Shown piece by piece: positions 50,897-59,221 of a stretch of 64,000 bases of DNA. Within the stretch, counting starts at the first letter, position 1. Every line of letters starts with the position of its first letter. The notes under the pieces were generated by a model. That model had not been told where the DNA came from and ran no database searches. It saw only the letters and a list, made by a program, of their open reading frames with translations. The stretch covers positions 186,001-250,000 of the forward strand of contig CAWATY010000009.1 in NCBI GenBank assembly GCA_963785115.1, written 5' to 3'. The translations under genes were made by a program, and so were the position numbers. Source of the stretch: JACCWP01 sp963785115. Lineage in GTDB: Bacteria; Actinomycetota; Actinomycetes; Propionibacteriales; Nocardioidaceae.

Positions 50897-52669
50897 GTGT
50901 CGAACGAGAACTACCCGGGCCAGCAGCCCACGCCAGGGGCGGGGCCCGACCCCCAGCAGCCGACACAGCCGGTTCAGCCGGTTCAGCCGGGCCAGCCGCC
51001 CGCGCAAGCCTGGGGCGCGCCGGAGTCGGCGCCCACCGAGTGGGTCGGCAGCGGGCAGCCCGCGGCGGGTGACGGTGGCACCGTCGGACCGCCGGCAGCC
51101 GGCCAGCAGGAGAGCGGGTCCGGCGGGGGACGACGCAAGGGCCTGGTCGTCGGCGCGATCGTGGCGGTCGTGGTCGTCCTGATCGCGGGCGGCTCGTTCG
51201 CGGCCTACACCATCCTCAGCGGCGGGGGACCACAGCCCGCCGAGGCGATCCCGAGCTCCGCCATCGCCTACACGCGCATCGACCTCGACCCGTCCGCGGA
51301 CCAGAAGATCAACGCGCTGCGCTTGCTGCGCAACGTCCCGGACTTCGAGGAGGAGACCGGCATCACCTCCGACACCGACGACCTGCGCAAGCGGTTGTTC
51401 GAGGAGGCCCTGAAGGACTCCGAGGGGTGCCAGGACATCGACTACGACGACGACATCGCGCCGTGGATCGGTGAGCGGGCCGGTGTGGCCGCGCTGCCCG
51501 GCGACGAGGGTGAGGACCCCGAGGGCTACGTCGCGCTGCAGGTGACCGACGAGGACGCCGCCCGCACGGGCATCGAGAAGCTCCTCGAGTGCGGCGCCGC
51601 CGAAGAGACCGGCGAGGAGAACGCCGGTCTCGCGTTCGTCGGTGACTACGCGGTGATCGCTGACGAGGACAAGGTCGACGACTACGCGGCCGACGCCGAG
51701 GAGTCCCCGCTGTCCGACGACGACGACTTCAACGCCGACATTGACGCGCTCGACGGCGAGGGCCTGATGTCCTTCTGGGTCGACCTCGACGCGTTCGTCG
51801 AGCTGGCCGAGCAGGAGAGCCCGGAGGTCGGCGACGCACTGGAGGCGGCCGGCATCGACGAGCTCGGCTCGGTGTCCGCGGCGGTTCGCGCGCAGTCCGA
51901 TGCCATCGAGCTGGTCATGGCCGCCAACGGCGACCTGATGACCTTCGGGGGAGGCTCCACCGAGCCGGCGACCGACGTCCAGACGCTCCCGGACACGACC
52001 ATGATGGCGTTCGGCTTCACCGGCGGCGGCGACTCCGTCGACAAGCTGTGGGAGGACCTGCAGGGCCTGGAGGACAGCGGCGCTGCCGGTCTGCCGCCGG
52101 GCACGCTCGAGCAGATGGCGGCACAGATCGAGGCCGAGTCCGGGTTCGCCGTGCCCGACGACCTCAGCGTGCTGCTGGGTGAGCAGTTCACCCTGGCGGT
52201 CGACGGTGAGGGCTTCGACTTCGTCGACGACGAGGGCATGCCCGACTTCGGCAACATCAACGTCGGGGCCCGGATGGTGACCGACGTCGACGCCGTCACC
52301 AGCCTGGTCGACAAGGTGCAGACCTTGCTCGCCCAGCAGGGGGCGCCGTTCCAGATCGCGCAGGAAGAGGTCGACGACGGCCTGGTGATCGCCGCCAACG
52401 AGGACTACGCCGAGGCGCTCGCGAGCGAGGGGCAGCTGGGTGAGTCCGACGTGTTCCAGTCGGCGGTGGCCGGCGGCGACGACTCGACCGCCGTGTTCTT
52501 CCTCGACCTCGACCGTGTCGCCGAGGTTGCGCAGCGGCTGGCCGAGGATGCCGGGCAGGGGTTGTCCGAGGACGACATGGACACGCTCGACGCCTTCCGT
52601 GCGGTCGGTGCCTCCACCGTGCCCGACGGCGACTACTCGGTGACGACGTTCCGGGTGGTCTTCGACTGA
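50897..52669 (+). CDS. DUF3352 membrane-anchored protein
   Basis: 590 aa. Residues 1-75 are Gln/Pro/Gly-rich and disordered (PQQPTQPVQPVQPGQPP). One helix follows at about 80-105 (GLVVGAIVAVVVVLIAGGSFAAYTIL), then a roughly 480-residue acidic external domain beginning AEAIPSSAIAYTRIDLDPSADQKINALRLLRNVPDF, the DUF3352 hallmark. Function is unknown to me. TACCCT at 50840-50845 is a possible -10, and AGGTGAC just precedes GTG 50897. It converges with the LON-domain gene. Confidence 0.88.
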   Translation: MSNENYPGQQPTPGAGPDPQQPTQPVQPVQPGQPPAQAWGAPESAPTEWVGSGQPAAGDGGTVGPPAAGQQESGSGGGRRKGLVVGAIVAVVVVLIAGGSFAAYTILSGGGPQPAEAIPSSAIAYTRIDLDPSADQKINALRLLRNVPDFEEETGITSDTDDLRKRLFEEALKDSEGCQDIDYDDDIAPWIGERAGVAALPGDEGEDPEGYVALQVTDEDAARTGIEKLLECGAAEETGEENAGLAFVGDYAVIADEDKVDDYAADAEESPLSDDDDFNADIDALDGEGLMSFWVDLDAFVELAEQESPEVGDALEAAGIDELGSVSAAVRAQSDAIELVMAANGDLMTFGGGSTEPATDVQTLPDTTMMAFGFTGGGDSVDKLWEDLQGLEDSGAAGLPPGTLEQMAAQIEAESGFAVPDDLSVLLGEQFTLAVDGEGFDFVDDEGMPDFGNINVGARMVTDVDAVTSLVDKVQTLLAQQGAPFQIAQEEVDDGLVIAANEDYAEALASEGQLGESDVFQSAVAGGDDSTAVFFLDLDRVAEVAQRLAEDAGQGLSEDDMDTLDAFRAVGASTVPDGDYSVTTFRVVFD

Positions 52670-52680
52670 CGTCGGCCGCT

Positions 52681-52708
52681 CCGGCTGGTCAGTTCGGGGA
52701 CCAGCCGG
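52681..52708. terminator. Bidirectional terminator hairpin
   Basis: CCGGCTGGT (52681-52689) and ACCAGCCGG (52700-52708) form a perfect 9-bp stem with a 10-nt loop between the convergent DUF3352 and LON-domain genes. It overlaps the stop of the latter. Confidence 0.6.
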
Positions 52709-53354
52709 TGCGGGCCACGTCGGTGGCCGGCAGGCTCGGCAGCGCCGTCATCGCGGTCGTCTCGCCGCGCAGCAGGGTCGCAAGCCGGCGCAGCCGGGTC
52801 GCGGTGTCGGCGTCCTCCAGCAGCTGTTGGCGGTCCGACAACAGGAACACCGCGCCCGCCGCCAAGGCGTACGACACGGTCAGCGGTTCACGGGGCAGCT
52901 CGGTGTCGTCGACCTCCGTGCCGCGCATCTCACCGAGCCGCGTGCGGTAGGACTCGAACGCCGACAGTGCCTTCGCACAGGCCAGATCGACGTCGTCGCC
53001 GTCGACCTCGTCGAGGAACGTCACGTCACCGACGAGATAGGGCTGGGACTCGTCCATGCCGTCGACCCGGAGCCGACGCCGTCCGATCACCTCGATGTCG
53101 AAGCGCCCGTTCGGCCGGCTGTGCACCTCGCTCAGTACCGCCTCGCAGCCCACCCGGTGGGCGGAGTGCACGGCGAGGTCGCCCACCTCGTAGCCGTCCC
53201 GGATCGCGACCACCCCGAGAGTGCGGTCCTCCTCGTCGCTGTCGAGCAGGTGCCGGATCAGCGTCGTGTACCGCTCCTCGAAGATGTGCAGCGGCAGCGG
53301 CATGCCCGGGAAGAGCACGACCCCGAGCGGGAAGATCGGCAGCGGCACCCCCAT
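52689..53354 (-). CDS. LON substrate-binding domain protein
   Basis: 221 aa from ATG 53354, chosen because TAGGTT lies 7 nt upstream on the minus strand; GTG 53360 and TTG 53363 are alternatives. It is a stand-alone LON N-terminal domain: PLPIFPLGVVLFPGMPLPLHIFEERYTTLIRHLL, then RVGCEAVLSEVHSRPNGRFDIEVIGRRRLRV. There is no AAA+ or protease part. Such proteins may bind peptides or act as adaptors; the role is unknown. Confidence 0.88.
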   Translation of the reverse strand: MGVPLPIFPLGVVLFPGMPLPLHIFEERYTTLIRHLLDSDEEDRTLGVVAIRDGYEVGDLAVHSAHRVGCEAVLSEVHSRPNGRFDIEVIGRRRLRVDGMDESQPYLVGDVTFLDEVDGDDVDLACAKALSAFESYRTRLGEMRGTEVDDTELPREPLTVSYALAAGAVFLLSDRQQLLEDADTATRLRRLATLLRGETTAMTALPSLPATDVARTGWSPN

Positions 53355-53361
53355 GTCCACC

Positions 53362-53410
53362 AACCTATCCGCGGCTCCCGGGGCCTGCCGGTCTCCCTAG
53401 ACTGGCGGGC
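53362..53410. promoter_or_regulatory. Divergent pair of leaderless promoters (LON-domain gene / hisD)
   Basis: On the plus strand TAGACT (53398-53403) is followed by 7 nt and ATG 53411 of hisD. On the minus strand TAGGTT (53367-53362) is followed by 7 nt and ATG 53354. Neither gene has a ribosome site, so both transcripts would start at or near the start codon. The whole intergenic space is 56 bp, so the two promoters are packed close together. Confidence 0.6.
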
Positions 53411-54730
53411 ATGCTCCGCCGTCTCGACCTGCGCGGGGAGGCCGCTCCCGAGGCCTCCGCCCGCACCGCCGTCGACCCCGCCCGGCTGCCCCGGGCGGCC
53501 TTCGACGTGACCGCTGCGGTCGATGCCGTGCGCCCGGTGTGCGAGGACGTGCGACGCCGTGGGGCGCCTGCGGTCGCCGACGCGACGGCCCGCTTCGACG
53601 GGTTGGAGCACGTCGAGCTGCGGGTGCCTGCCGACCGGATCGACGCCGCGCTCGACGGGCTCGACCCCGACGTGCGCACCGCTCTGGTCGAGTCGATCGC
53701 GCGGCTGCGGCGCAGCTGCGAGGCCGAGCGGGGCACGGACACGGTCACCGAGGTGGTGCCCGGTGGCGAGGTGCGGCAGCGGCTGGTGCCCCTCCGGCGG
53801 GTCGGTCTGTACGTGCCGGGCGGCCGCGCACCACTGGTGAGCAGCGTGCTGATGAACGTGGTCCCCGCCCAGGTCGCCGGCGTCGAGCAGCTCGCCCTGT
53901 CCAGCCCGCCCCAGCGCGAGTTCGGGGGGCTGCCGCACCCGACGGTGCTCGCCGCCTGCGCGCTGCTGGGCCTCGACGAGGTCTACGCCGCCGGTGGCGC
54001 CCAGGCGATCGCGATGCTCGCGTACGGCGCCGGCGACTGTGCCCCGGTCGACCTGGTGACCGGCCCCGGCAACGTCTACGTCGTTGCCGCCAAGCGCCTG
54101 GTCAGGGGCGTCGTCGGCATCGACTCCGAGGCGGGCCCGACCGAGATCGCGGTGCTCGCCGACGAGTCCGCCGACCCAGCGTTCGTTGCCGCCGACCTGG
54201 TGAGCCAGGCGGAGCACGGGACGGAGTCGGCGTCGGTGCTGGTCACCGACAGCACCGAGCTGGCCGACGCGGTCGACGCCGAGCTCGCCCGCCAGGTGCC
54301 GGCCGCCAAGCACGCCGGACGGATCGAGGAGGCGTTGCGTGCAGAGCAGTCCTACACCGTCCTCGTCGACGACCTCGAGCACGGCACGGCCGTCCTCGAC
54401 GCCTACGCCTCCGAGCACGTCTCGCTGCAGACCGCGGACGCTGCGCAGCGCGCCCTGCGCGTGCGCAACGCCGGTGCGGTCTTCGTCGGCGGCTGGTCGC
54501 CGGTGTCCCTCGGCGACTACTGCGCCGGTTCGAACCATGTGCTGCCCACCGGCGGCTGCGCCTGCCACTCCTCGGGCCTCTCGGTGCGGGCGTTCCTCAA
54601 GACCGTGCAGGTCGTGACCTACGACGAGCGGGCGCTGCGCGGCTCGGCGGCCCACGTCGTGGCGCTGGCCGACGCCGAGGACCTGCCCGCGCACGGGCAG
54701 GCGGTGCGGGCGCGCACCGGGGATTCGTGA
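53411..54730 (+). CDS. hisD: Histidinol dehydrogenase
   Basis: 439 aa. It oxidises L-histidinol to histidine in two NAD-dependent steps. Signatures: VGLYVPGGRAPLVSSVLMNVVPA, GGAQAIAMLAYGAG, DLVTGPGNVYVVAAKRLV, GIDSEAGPTEIAVLAD, SQAEHGTESASVLVT with zinc and catalytic residues, and SEHVSLQT. It opens the his operon behind a leaderless promoter; hisC overlaps by 4 nt. Confidence 0.97.
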   Translation: MLRRLDLRGEAAPEASARTAVDPARLPRAAFDVTAAVDAVRPVCEDVRRRGAPAVADATARFDGLEHVELRVPADRIDAALDGLDPDVRTALVESIARLRRSCEAERGTDTVTEVVPGGEVRQRLVPLRRVGLYVPGGRAPLVSSVLMNVVPAQVAGVEQLALSSPPQREFGGLPHPTVLAACALLGLDEVYAAGGAQAIAMLAYGAGDCAPVDLVTGPGNVYVVAAKRLVRGVVGIDSEAGPTEIAVLADESADPAFVAADLVSQAEHGTESASVLVTDSTELADAVDAELARQVPAAKHAGRIEEALRAEQSYTVLVDDLEHGTAVLDAYASEHVSLQTADAAQRALRVRNAGAVFVGGWSPVSLGDYCAGSNHVLPTGGCACHSSGLSVRAFLKTVQVVTYDERALRGSAAHVVALADAEDLPAHGQAVRARTGDS

Positions 54731-55818
54731 GCACCGCGGGCACCCTCGGCCTGCCGCTGCGTCCGGAGCTGGTCGGCGTGCAGCCGTACGGAGCGCCGCA
54801 GCTCGACGTGCCGGTGCGGCTCAACGTCAACGAGAACCCGTACCCGCCCGGCCCCGAGGTCGTGGCCGACGTCGCGCGCGCCGTTGCCGAGGCGACGACC
54901 GGTCTGAACCGCTACCCCGATCGCGAGGCGTGGGCGCTGCGCACCGCGCTGGCCGGCTACCTCGGGCAGGGGCTGACCGCCGAGCGGGTGTGGGCGGCCA
55001 ACGGGTCCAACGAGGTGATGCTGCAGGTGCTGCAGGCGTTCGGGGGGCCGGGCCGGACGGCAATGGGCTTCGCGCCGACGTACTCGATGTACCCCGAGTA
55101 CGCGCGCGGCACCCACACCGAGTGGGTCGTCGGCGTGCGGCGCGACGACTTCGGCATCGACCCGGTCGCCGCCGTCGAGCTGGTGCGCGAACGACGGCCG
55201 TCCGTGGTGCTGCTGGCCTCGCCCAACAACCCCACCGGCACCGCGCTGCCGCCCGACACCGTCTGCGCCCTGCTCGCCGCCACCGGCGAGTACGGCGGCC
55301 TGGTGGTCGTCGACGAGGCGTACGCCGAGTTCCGCCGCGCGGGTACCCCCAGCGCCCTCGAGCTGCTGGCCGACCATCCGCGGCTGCTGGTCACCCGGAC
55401 CATGAGCAAGGCTTTCGCGGCCGCCGGCGTGCGGGTCGGCTACGTCGCAGCCGCACCGGCCGTCGTCGACGCGTTGCGGGTCGTGCGGCTGCCGTACCAC
55501 CTGTCGGCGGTGACGCAGGCCGCCGCCCTCGCCCTGCTGGGCCACGCCCGCAGCCTGCTCGCCCGCGTCGACGACATCCGCGTGGAGCGCGACCGGCTGG
55601 TCGGCTGGTTGCGTACCCAGGGGCTGCAGGTGGCGGAGTCCGACGCGAACTTCTGCCTGTTCGGCACGTTCCCCGACCGGCACGCGGTGTGGCAGGGGTT
55701 GCTCGACCGGGGCGTGCTGGTGCGCGAGACCGGCCCGGAGGGCTGGCTGCGAGTGTCGGTCGGCACCGCTGAGGAGGACGCGATGTTCCAGCAGGCGTTG
55801 ACGGAGGTGCCGCGATGA
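54727..55818 (+). CDS. hisC: Histidinol-phosphate aminotransferase
   Basis: 363 aa, class II aminotransferase fold. VRLNVNENPYPPGPEVVADVA opens the protein; WAANGSNEVMLQVLQAFGGPG, LASPNNPTGTALP, VVVDEAYAEF and TRTMSKAFAAAGVRVGY (Schiff-base Lys in SKAF) follow. It makes histidinol phosphate from imidazole acetol phosphate. GTGA overlap with hisD and ATGA with hisB. Confidence 0.96.
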   Translation: MSTAGTLGLPLRPELVGVQPYGAPQLDVPVRLNVNENPYPPGPEVVADVARAVAEATTGLNRYPDREAWALRTALAGYLGQGLTAERVWAANGSNEVMLQVLQAFGGPGRTAMGFAPTYSMYPEYARGTHTEWVVGVRRDDFGIDPVAAVELVRERRPSVVLLASPNNPTGTALPPDTVCALLAATGEYGGLVVVDEAYAEFRRAGTPSALELLADHPRLLVTRTMSKAFAAAGVRVGYVAAAPAVVDALRVVRLPYHLSAVTQAAALALLGHARSLLARVDDIRVERDRLVGWLRTQGLQVAESDANFCLFGTFPDRHAVWQGLLDRGVLVRETGPEGWLRVSVGTAEEDAMFQQALTEVPR

Positions 55819-56480
55819 CCAGCCCAGCGACCGGGGCTGACCGGACGGGCCGGACCGCCCGGATCAGCCGGATCGAACGGGAGACCAAGGAGTCCAAGGT
55901 GCTCGTCGAGCTCGACCTCGACGGCACCGGCCGCACCCAGGTCTCCACCGGCGTGCCCTTCTACGACCACATGCTCGACGCGCTCGGCCGGCACGCCCTG
56001 CTCGACCTCACCGTGCAGGCGCACGGCGATCTCGCCGTCGACGCGCACCACACCGTCGAGGACACCGCGATCGTGCTCGGACAGGCCCTGCGGGAGGCAC
56101 TCGGGGACAAGCGCGGCATCCGCCGCTTCGGCGACGCAACCGTGCCGCTCGACGAGGCCCTGTGCCAGGCGGTCGTCGACGTCTCCGGCCGGCCGTACTG
56201 CGTGCACGGCGGTGAGCCGGCAGGGCAAGAGCACGTCCTGATCGGCGGAATGGCCGACGCCGGGGGCACGGGAACCCCGTACACCGGCGCCCTCACCCGG
56301 CACGTGTTCGAGACGCTGGCCACCCACGCCCACCTGGGGCTGCACGTGCGGGTGCTCGCTGGCCGCGACCCCCACCACGTCGTCGAGGCGCAGTTCAAGG
56401 CGTTCGCCCGGGCGCTTCGCGACGCCGTGGCGCACGACCCGAGGGAGACGGGCGTTCCGTCCACCAAGGGCAGCCTGTGA
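55815..56480 (+). CDS. hisB: Imidazoleglycerol-phosphate dehydratase
   Basis: 221 aa, dehydratase only, without the phosphatase domain found in E. coli HisB. The manganese-binding repeats are seen as VDAHHTVEDTAIVLG and RDPHHVVEAQFKAFARAL. An N-terminal extension of about 15 residues (TSPATGADRTGRTARIS) precedes the conserved start. The histidinol-phosphate phosphatase must be encoded elsewhere. Confidence 0.96.
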   Translation: MTSPATGADRTGRTARISRIERETKESKVLVELDLDGTGRTQVSTGVPFYDHMLDALGRHALLDLTVQAHGDLAVDAHHTVEDTAIVLGQALREALGDKRGIRRFGDATVPLDEALCQAVVDVSGRPYCVHGGEPAGQEHVLIGGMADAGGTGTPYTGALTRHVFETLATHAHLGLHVRVLAGRDPHHVVEAQFKAFARALRDAVAHDPRETGVPSTKGSL

Positions 56481-57133
56481 CCGCTGCCCCTCCGACCCGG
56501 CGGAAACCGTCCGTCGTCGTGCTGGACCACGGGTCCGGCAACGTGCGGTCCGCCGTCCGCGCGGTCGAGCGGGCCGGCGCCGATGTCGAGCTGACCGCCG
56601 ACCCGCAACGCGCCCTCGAGGCCGACGGTCTGGTCGTCCCCGGCGTCGGCGCGTTCGCCACCGTGATGGCCGGCTTGGACGCCGTGCACGGGCGCCGGGT
56701 CGTCGGCCGCCGGCTGGCCGGCGGCCGCCCGGTGCTTGGCGTCTGCGTCGGCATGCAGGTGCTGTTCAGCGAAGGGGCGGAGCACGGCGTGGTGACGGAG
56801 GGTGCGGGGGAGTGGCCGGGCCGGGTCGAGCGCCTGCAGGCCGAGGTCGTGCCGCACATGGGGTGGAACACTGTGCAGCCCCCGGCCGACTCGCAGATGT
56901 TCGCCGGCGTCGAGGACGAGCGGTTCTTCTTCGTGCACTCCTACGCGGCCCGGCGCTGGGAGCTGACAGCCTCCGAGCGGATCCGTCCGCCCGCCGTCAC
57001 CTGGACCGCGTACGCCGGGGACCGGTTCGTGAGTGCGGTCGAGAACGGCCCGCTGTGGGCCACCCAGTTCCACCCGGAGAAGTCGGGCGACGCCGGGGCC
57101 GTCCTGCTGCGCAACTGGCTGGCGACGCTGTGA
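56477..57133 (+). CDS. hisH: Imidazole glycerol phosphate synthase glutaminase subunit
   Basis: 218 aa class I glutamine amidotransferase. The nucleophile Cys is in LGVCVGMQVLF; the His and Glu of the triad are in WATQFHPEKSGDAG. It feeds ammonia to HisF. Start GTG overlaps the hisB stop. A lipoprotein gene, not hisA, follows it directly. Confidence 0.95.
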   Translation: MTAAPPTRRKPSVVVLDHGSGNVRSAVRAVERAGADVELTADPQRALEADGLVVPGVGAFATVMAGLDAVHGRRVVGRRLAGGRPVLGVCVGMQVLFSEGAEHGVVTEGAGEWPGRVERLQAEVVPHMGWNTVQPPADSQMFAGVEDERFFFVHSYAARRWELTASERIRPPAVTWTAYAGDRFVSAVENGPLWATQFHPEKSGDAGAVLLRNWLATL

Positions 57134-57180
57134 CCAGGCACGGAACGGAACCGAACGTGGTGTGGAGGCGTCGCAGAGGC

Positions 57181-57645
57181 ATGACCGCTGGACGGATCCG
57201 GGTCGCCGTCGCGACCCTCGTCGCCACCCCGTTGCTGCTGCTGGTGTCGGCCTGCGCCGACCAGGAGCCCTCCGACGCCGGCTCCGCCGACCCGGCGCCC
57301 GCATCGGACGGCCCGACCCCCGGTGATGACGACGGTGGTGGCTCGCTCGTCGCCATCGACTCGATCACCGTCGAGCGCGGTGGCGGCATCACCGGTGACA
57401 CGGTGACCTACCAGCTCAAGCCCGGCGACCCCGGGTTCGACAAGGTGATGGTGATGGCGGCCCAGCTGCCCCGCGACCAGCAGGGCGAGATCGGCGAGAC
57501 CCCCTGCTGCGACATCTACCGCTATGCGCTCACCGTGCACTACGCCAGCGGTGACGTGGGCCGGTTCAGCACCTACGACGGCGACGGCGGCCCGGTGCTC
57601 GACGTGGCGATGGCCGTGCTCTCCGCCGACGCCTCGAACCCCTAG
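57181..57645 (+). CDS. Small lipoprotein inside the his operon
   Basis: 154 aa from ATG 57181; GTG 57130, overlapping the hisH stop as GTGA, would add 17 residues. The signal peptide is VAVATLVATPLLLLVSAC with lipobox LVSAC. An acidic disordered stretch (EPSDAGSADPAPASDGP) precedes a compact domain (VERGGGITGDTVTYQLKPGD, then CCDIYRYALTVHYASGDVGRFSTYDGDG). It has no known family and no clear link to histidine synthesis. Confidence 0.75.
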   Translation: MTAGRIRVAVATLVATPLLLLVSACADQEPSDAGSADPAPASDGPTPGDDDGGGSLVAIDSITVERGGGITGDTVTYQLKPGDPGFDKVMVMAAQLPRDQQGEIGETPCCDIYRYALTVHYASGDVGRFSTYDGDGGPVLDVAMAVLSADASNP

Positions 57646-57686
57646 ACCACCGGGACCACCCGACGCTTGCGACGCAGCCGCCGCCC

Positions 57687-57698
57687 TAGGGTTGCGTG
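57687..57698 (+). promoter_or_regulatory. Leaderless promoter -10 before hisA/priA
   Basis: TAGGGT at 57687-57692 followed by 6 nt and GTG 57699. The 53-bp gap after the lipoprotein gene and the lack of a ribosome site suggest a second transcript starts here within the his cluster. Confidence 0.45.
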
Positions 57699-58436
57699 GT
57701 GCCTGTCCTCGAGCTGCTGCCCGCCGTCGACGTGGCGGACGGCCGGGCGGTGCAGCTGGTGCAAGGCGTCGCCGGCAGTGAGCGGGTGTTCGGCGACCCG
57801 GTCGAGGCCGCCCGGCGCTGGGAGCGCGAGGGTGCCGAGTGGATCCACCTGGTGGATCTGGACGCGGCGTTCGGCCGCGGGCACAACCGTGCGTTGCTGG
57901 CCGACGTCGTACGCAGCGTCGACGTGCGGGTCGAGATGTCGGGCGGTATCCGTGACGACGAGTCGTTGACGGCCGCCCTCGCCACCGGCTGCAGGCGGGT
58001 GAACATCGGCACCGCCGCACTGGAGCACCCGGTGTGGTGCGCCGAGGTGATCGCGGCGCACGGCGACCGGGTCGCGATCGGGCTCGACGTGCGCGGGCGC
58101 ACGCTCGCCGCCCGGGGCTGGACCCGCGACGGCGGCGACCTCTACGACGTGCTCGACCGCCTCGACGCCGAGGGCTGCTGCCGTTATGTCGTGACCGACG
58201 TCGCCAAGGACGGCATGCTGCAGGGGCCCAACCTCGACCTGCTGCGGTCGGTGTGCGCACGTACGGACCGCCCGGTCGTCGCGTCGGGCGGCATCTCCAC
58301 CCTCGACGACCTTCGCGCGCTCGCCGCACTGACCGGCGTCGGCGTCGAGGGCGCCATCGTGGGCACCGCGCTCTACACCGGGGCGTTCGGCCTCACCGAC
58401 GCCCTGGCGGCGGTCCGCGCCGAGGCCGGCGGATGA
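57699..58436 (+). CDS. priA: Phosphoribosyl isomerase A (HisA/TrpF dual type, PriA)
   Basis: 245 aa TIM barrel. LELLPAVDVADGRAVQLVQG carries the first catalytic Asp, and VVTDVAKDGMLQGPNLDLL the second. In actinobacteria lacking trpF this enzyme serves both histidine (HisA) and tryptophan (TrpF) pathways; the ADG/AKDGM form fits that type, though activity is inferred. GTG 57699 is preferred over 57696 by the TANNNT-N6 spacing. Overlaps hisF by 4 nt. Confidence 0.93.
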   Translation: MPVLELLPAVDVADGRAVQLVQGVAGSERVFGDPVEAARRWEREGAEWIHLVDLDAAFGRGHNRALLADVVRSVDVRVEMSGGIRDDESLTAALATGCRRVNIGTAALEHPVWCAEVIAAHGDRVAIGLDVRGRTLAARGWTRDGGDLYDVLDRLDAEGCCRYVVTDVAKDGMLQGPNLDLLRSVCARTDRPVVASGGISTLDDLRALAALTGVGVEGAIVGTALYTGAFGLTDALAAVRAEAGG

Positions 58437-59212
58437 GCCTCGCCGTCCGGGTCATCCCGTGCCTCGACGTCCACGGCGGCCGGGTGGTCAAGGGCGTCAA
58501 CTTCGTCGACCTGCGCGACGCCGGCGACCCGGTCGAGATGGCCCGGGTCTACGACGCCGAGGGTGCTGACGAGCTGTGCTTCCTCGACATCACCGCCTCG
58601 TCCGACTCCCGGGAGACGACTTACGACGTGGTCTCCCGCACCGCCGAGCAGGTCTTCATCCCGCTGACGGTGGGAGGTGGCGTCCGCTCCGCCGCCGATG
58701 TCGAGCGGTTGCTGCGCGCCGGCGCCGACAAGGTCGCGATGGTGACCGCGGCGATCGAACGGCCGCCGGTCATCGCCGAGATCGCCGAGCGGTTCGGGTC
58801 GCAGGTGCTGGTGCTGAGCATCGACGCCCGGCGCAGCCCCGAGCAGCCGAGCGGCTTCGAGGTCACCACCCACGGCGGGCGGCGCTCGGCCGGCCTCGAC
58901 CTCGTCGAGTGGGCCGCCCGCGGCTGCGAGCTCGGCGCCGGTGAGATCCTGCTGAACTCGATGGACGCCGACGGCACCAAGCGGGGCTTCGACGTCGAGA
59001 TGCTCGCCGCCGTGCGCGCGGTCTGTACGGTCCCGCTGGTCGCGAGTGGTGGGGCGGGTGCCGTGGGCGACTTCGCTCCCGCGGTCGACGCCGGAGCCGA
59101 CGCGGTTCTCGCCGCGAGCGTCTTCCACTTCGGCGAGCTGCGCATCGGTGAGGTCAAGCAGGCCCTGGCGGCGGCGGGCCACGCCGTCCGGCGAGGGGGT
59201 ACGGCACCGTAG
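58433..59212 (+). CDS. hisF: Imidazole glycerol phosphate synthase cyclase subunit
   Basis: 259 aa TIM barrel. VIPCLDVHGGRVVKGVNF has the catalytic Asp; the second lies in LLNSMDADGTKRGFD, and VASGGAGAVGDFAPA is the phosphate loop. It makes IGP and AICAR with HisH. Its TAG stop (59210-59212) is also the start of the TAGGCT -10 of the next gene. Confidence 0.96.
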   Translation: MSLAVRVIPCLDVHGGRVVKGVNFVDLRDAGDPVEMARVYDAEGADELCFLDITASSDSRETTYDVVSRTAEQVFIPLTVGGGVRSAADVERLLRAGADKVAMVTAAIERPPVIAEIAERFGSQVLVLSIDARRSPEQPSGFEVTTHGGRRSAGLDLVEWAARGCELGAGEILLNSMDADGTKRGFDVEMLAAVRAVCTVPLVASGGAGAVGDFAPAVDAGADAVLAASVFHFGELRIGEVKQALAAAGHAVRRGGTAP

Positions 59213-59221
59213 GCTGGAACG
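59210..59221 (+). promoter_or_regulatory. Leaderless promoter -10 overlapping the hisF stop
   Basis: TAGGCT at 59210-59215, then 6 nt, then GTG 59222. The first three bases are the hisF stop codon. This would let the ABC transporter genes be transcribed on their own. Confidence 0.5.

Noticed and set aside
54525..54540. GGTTCGAACC as a third LexA box or a T-loop
   Set aside because: It lies inside hisD coding sequence and lacks the N4 spacing of the LexA box; no tRNA fold surrounds it.
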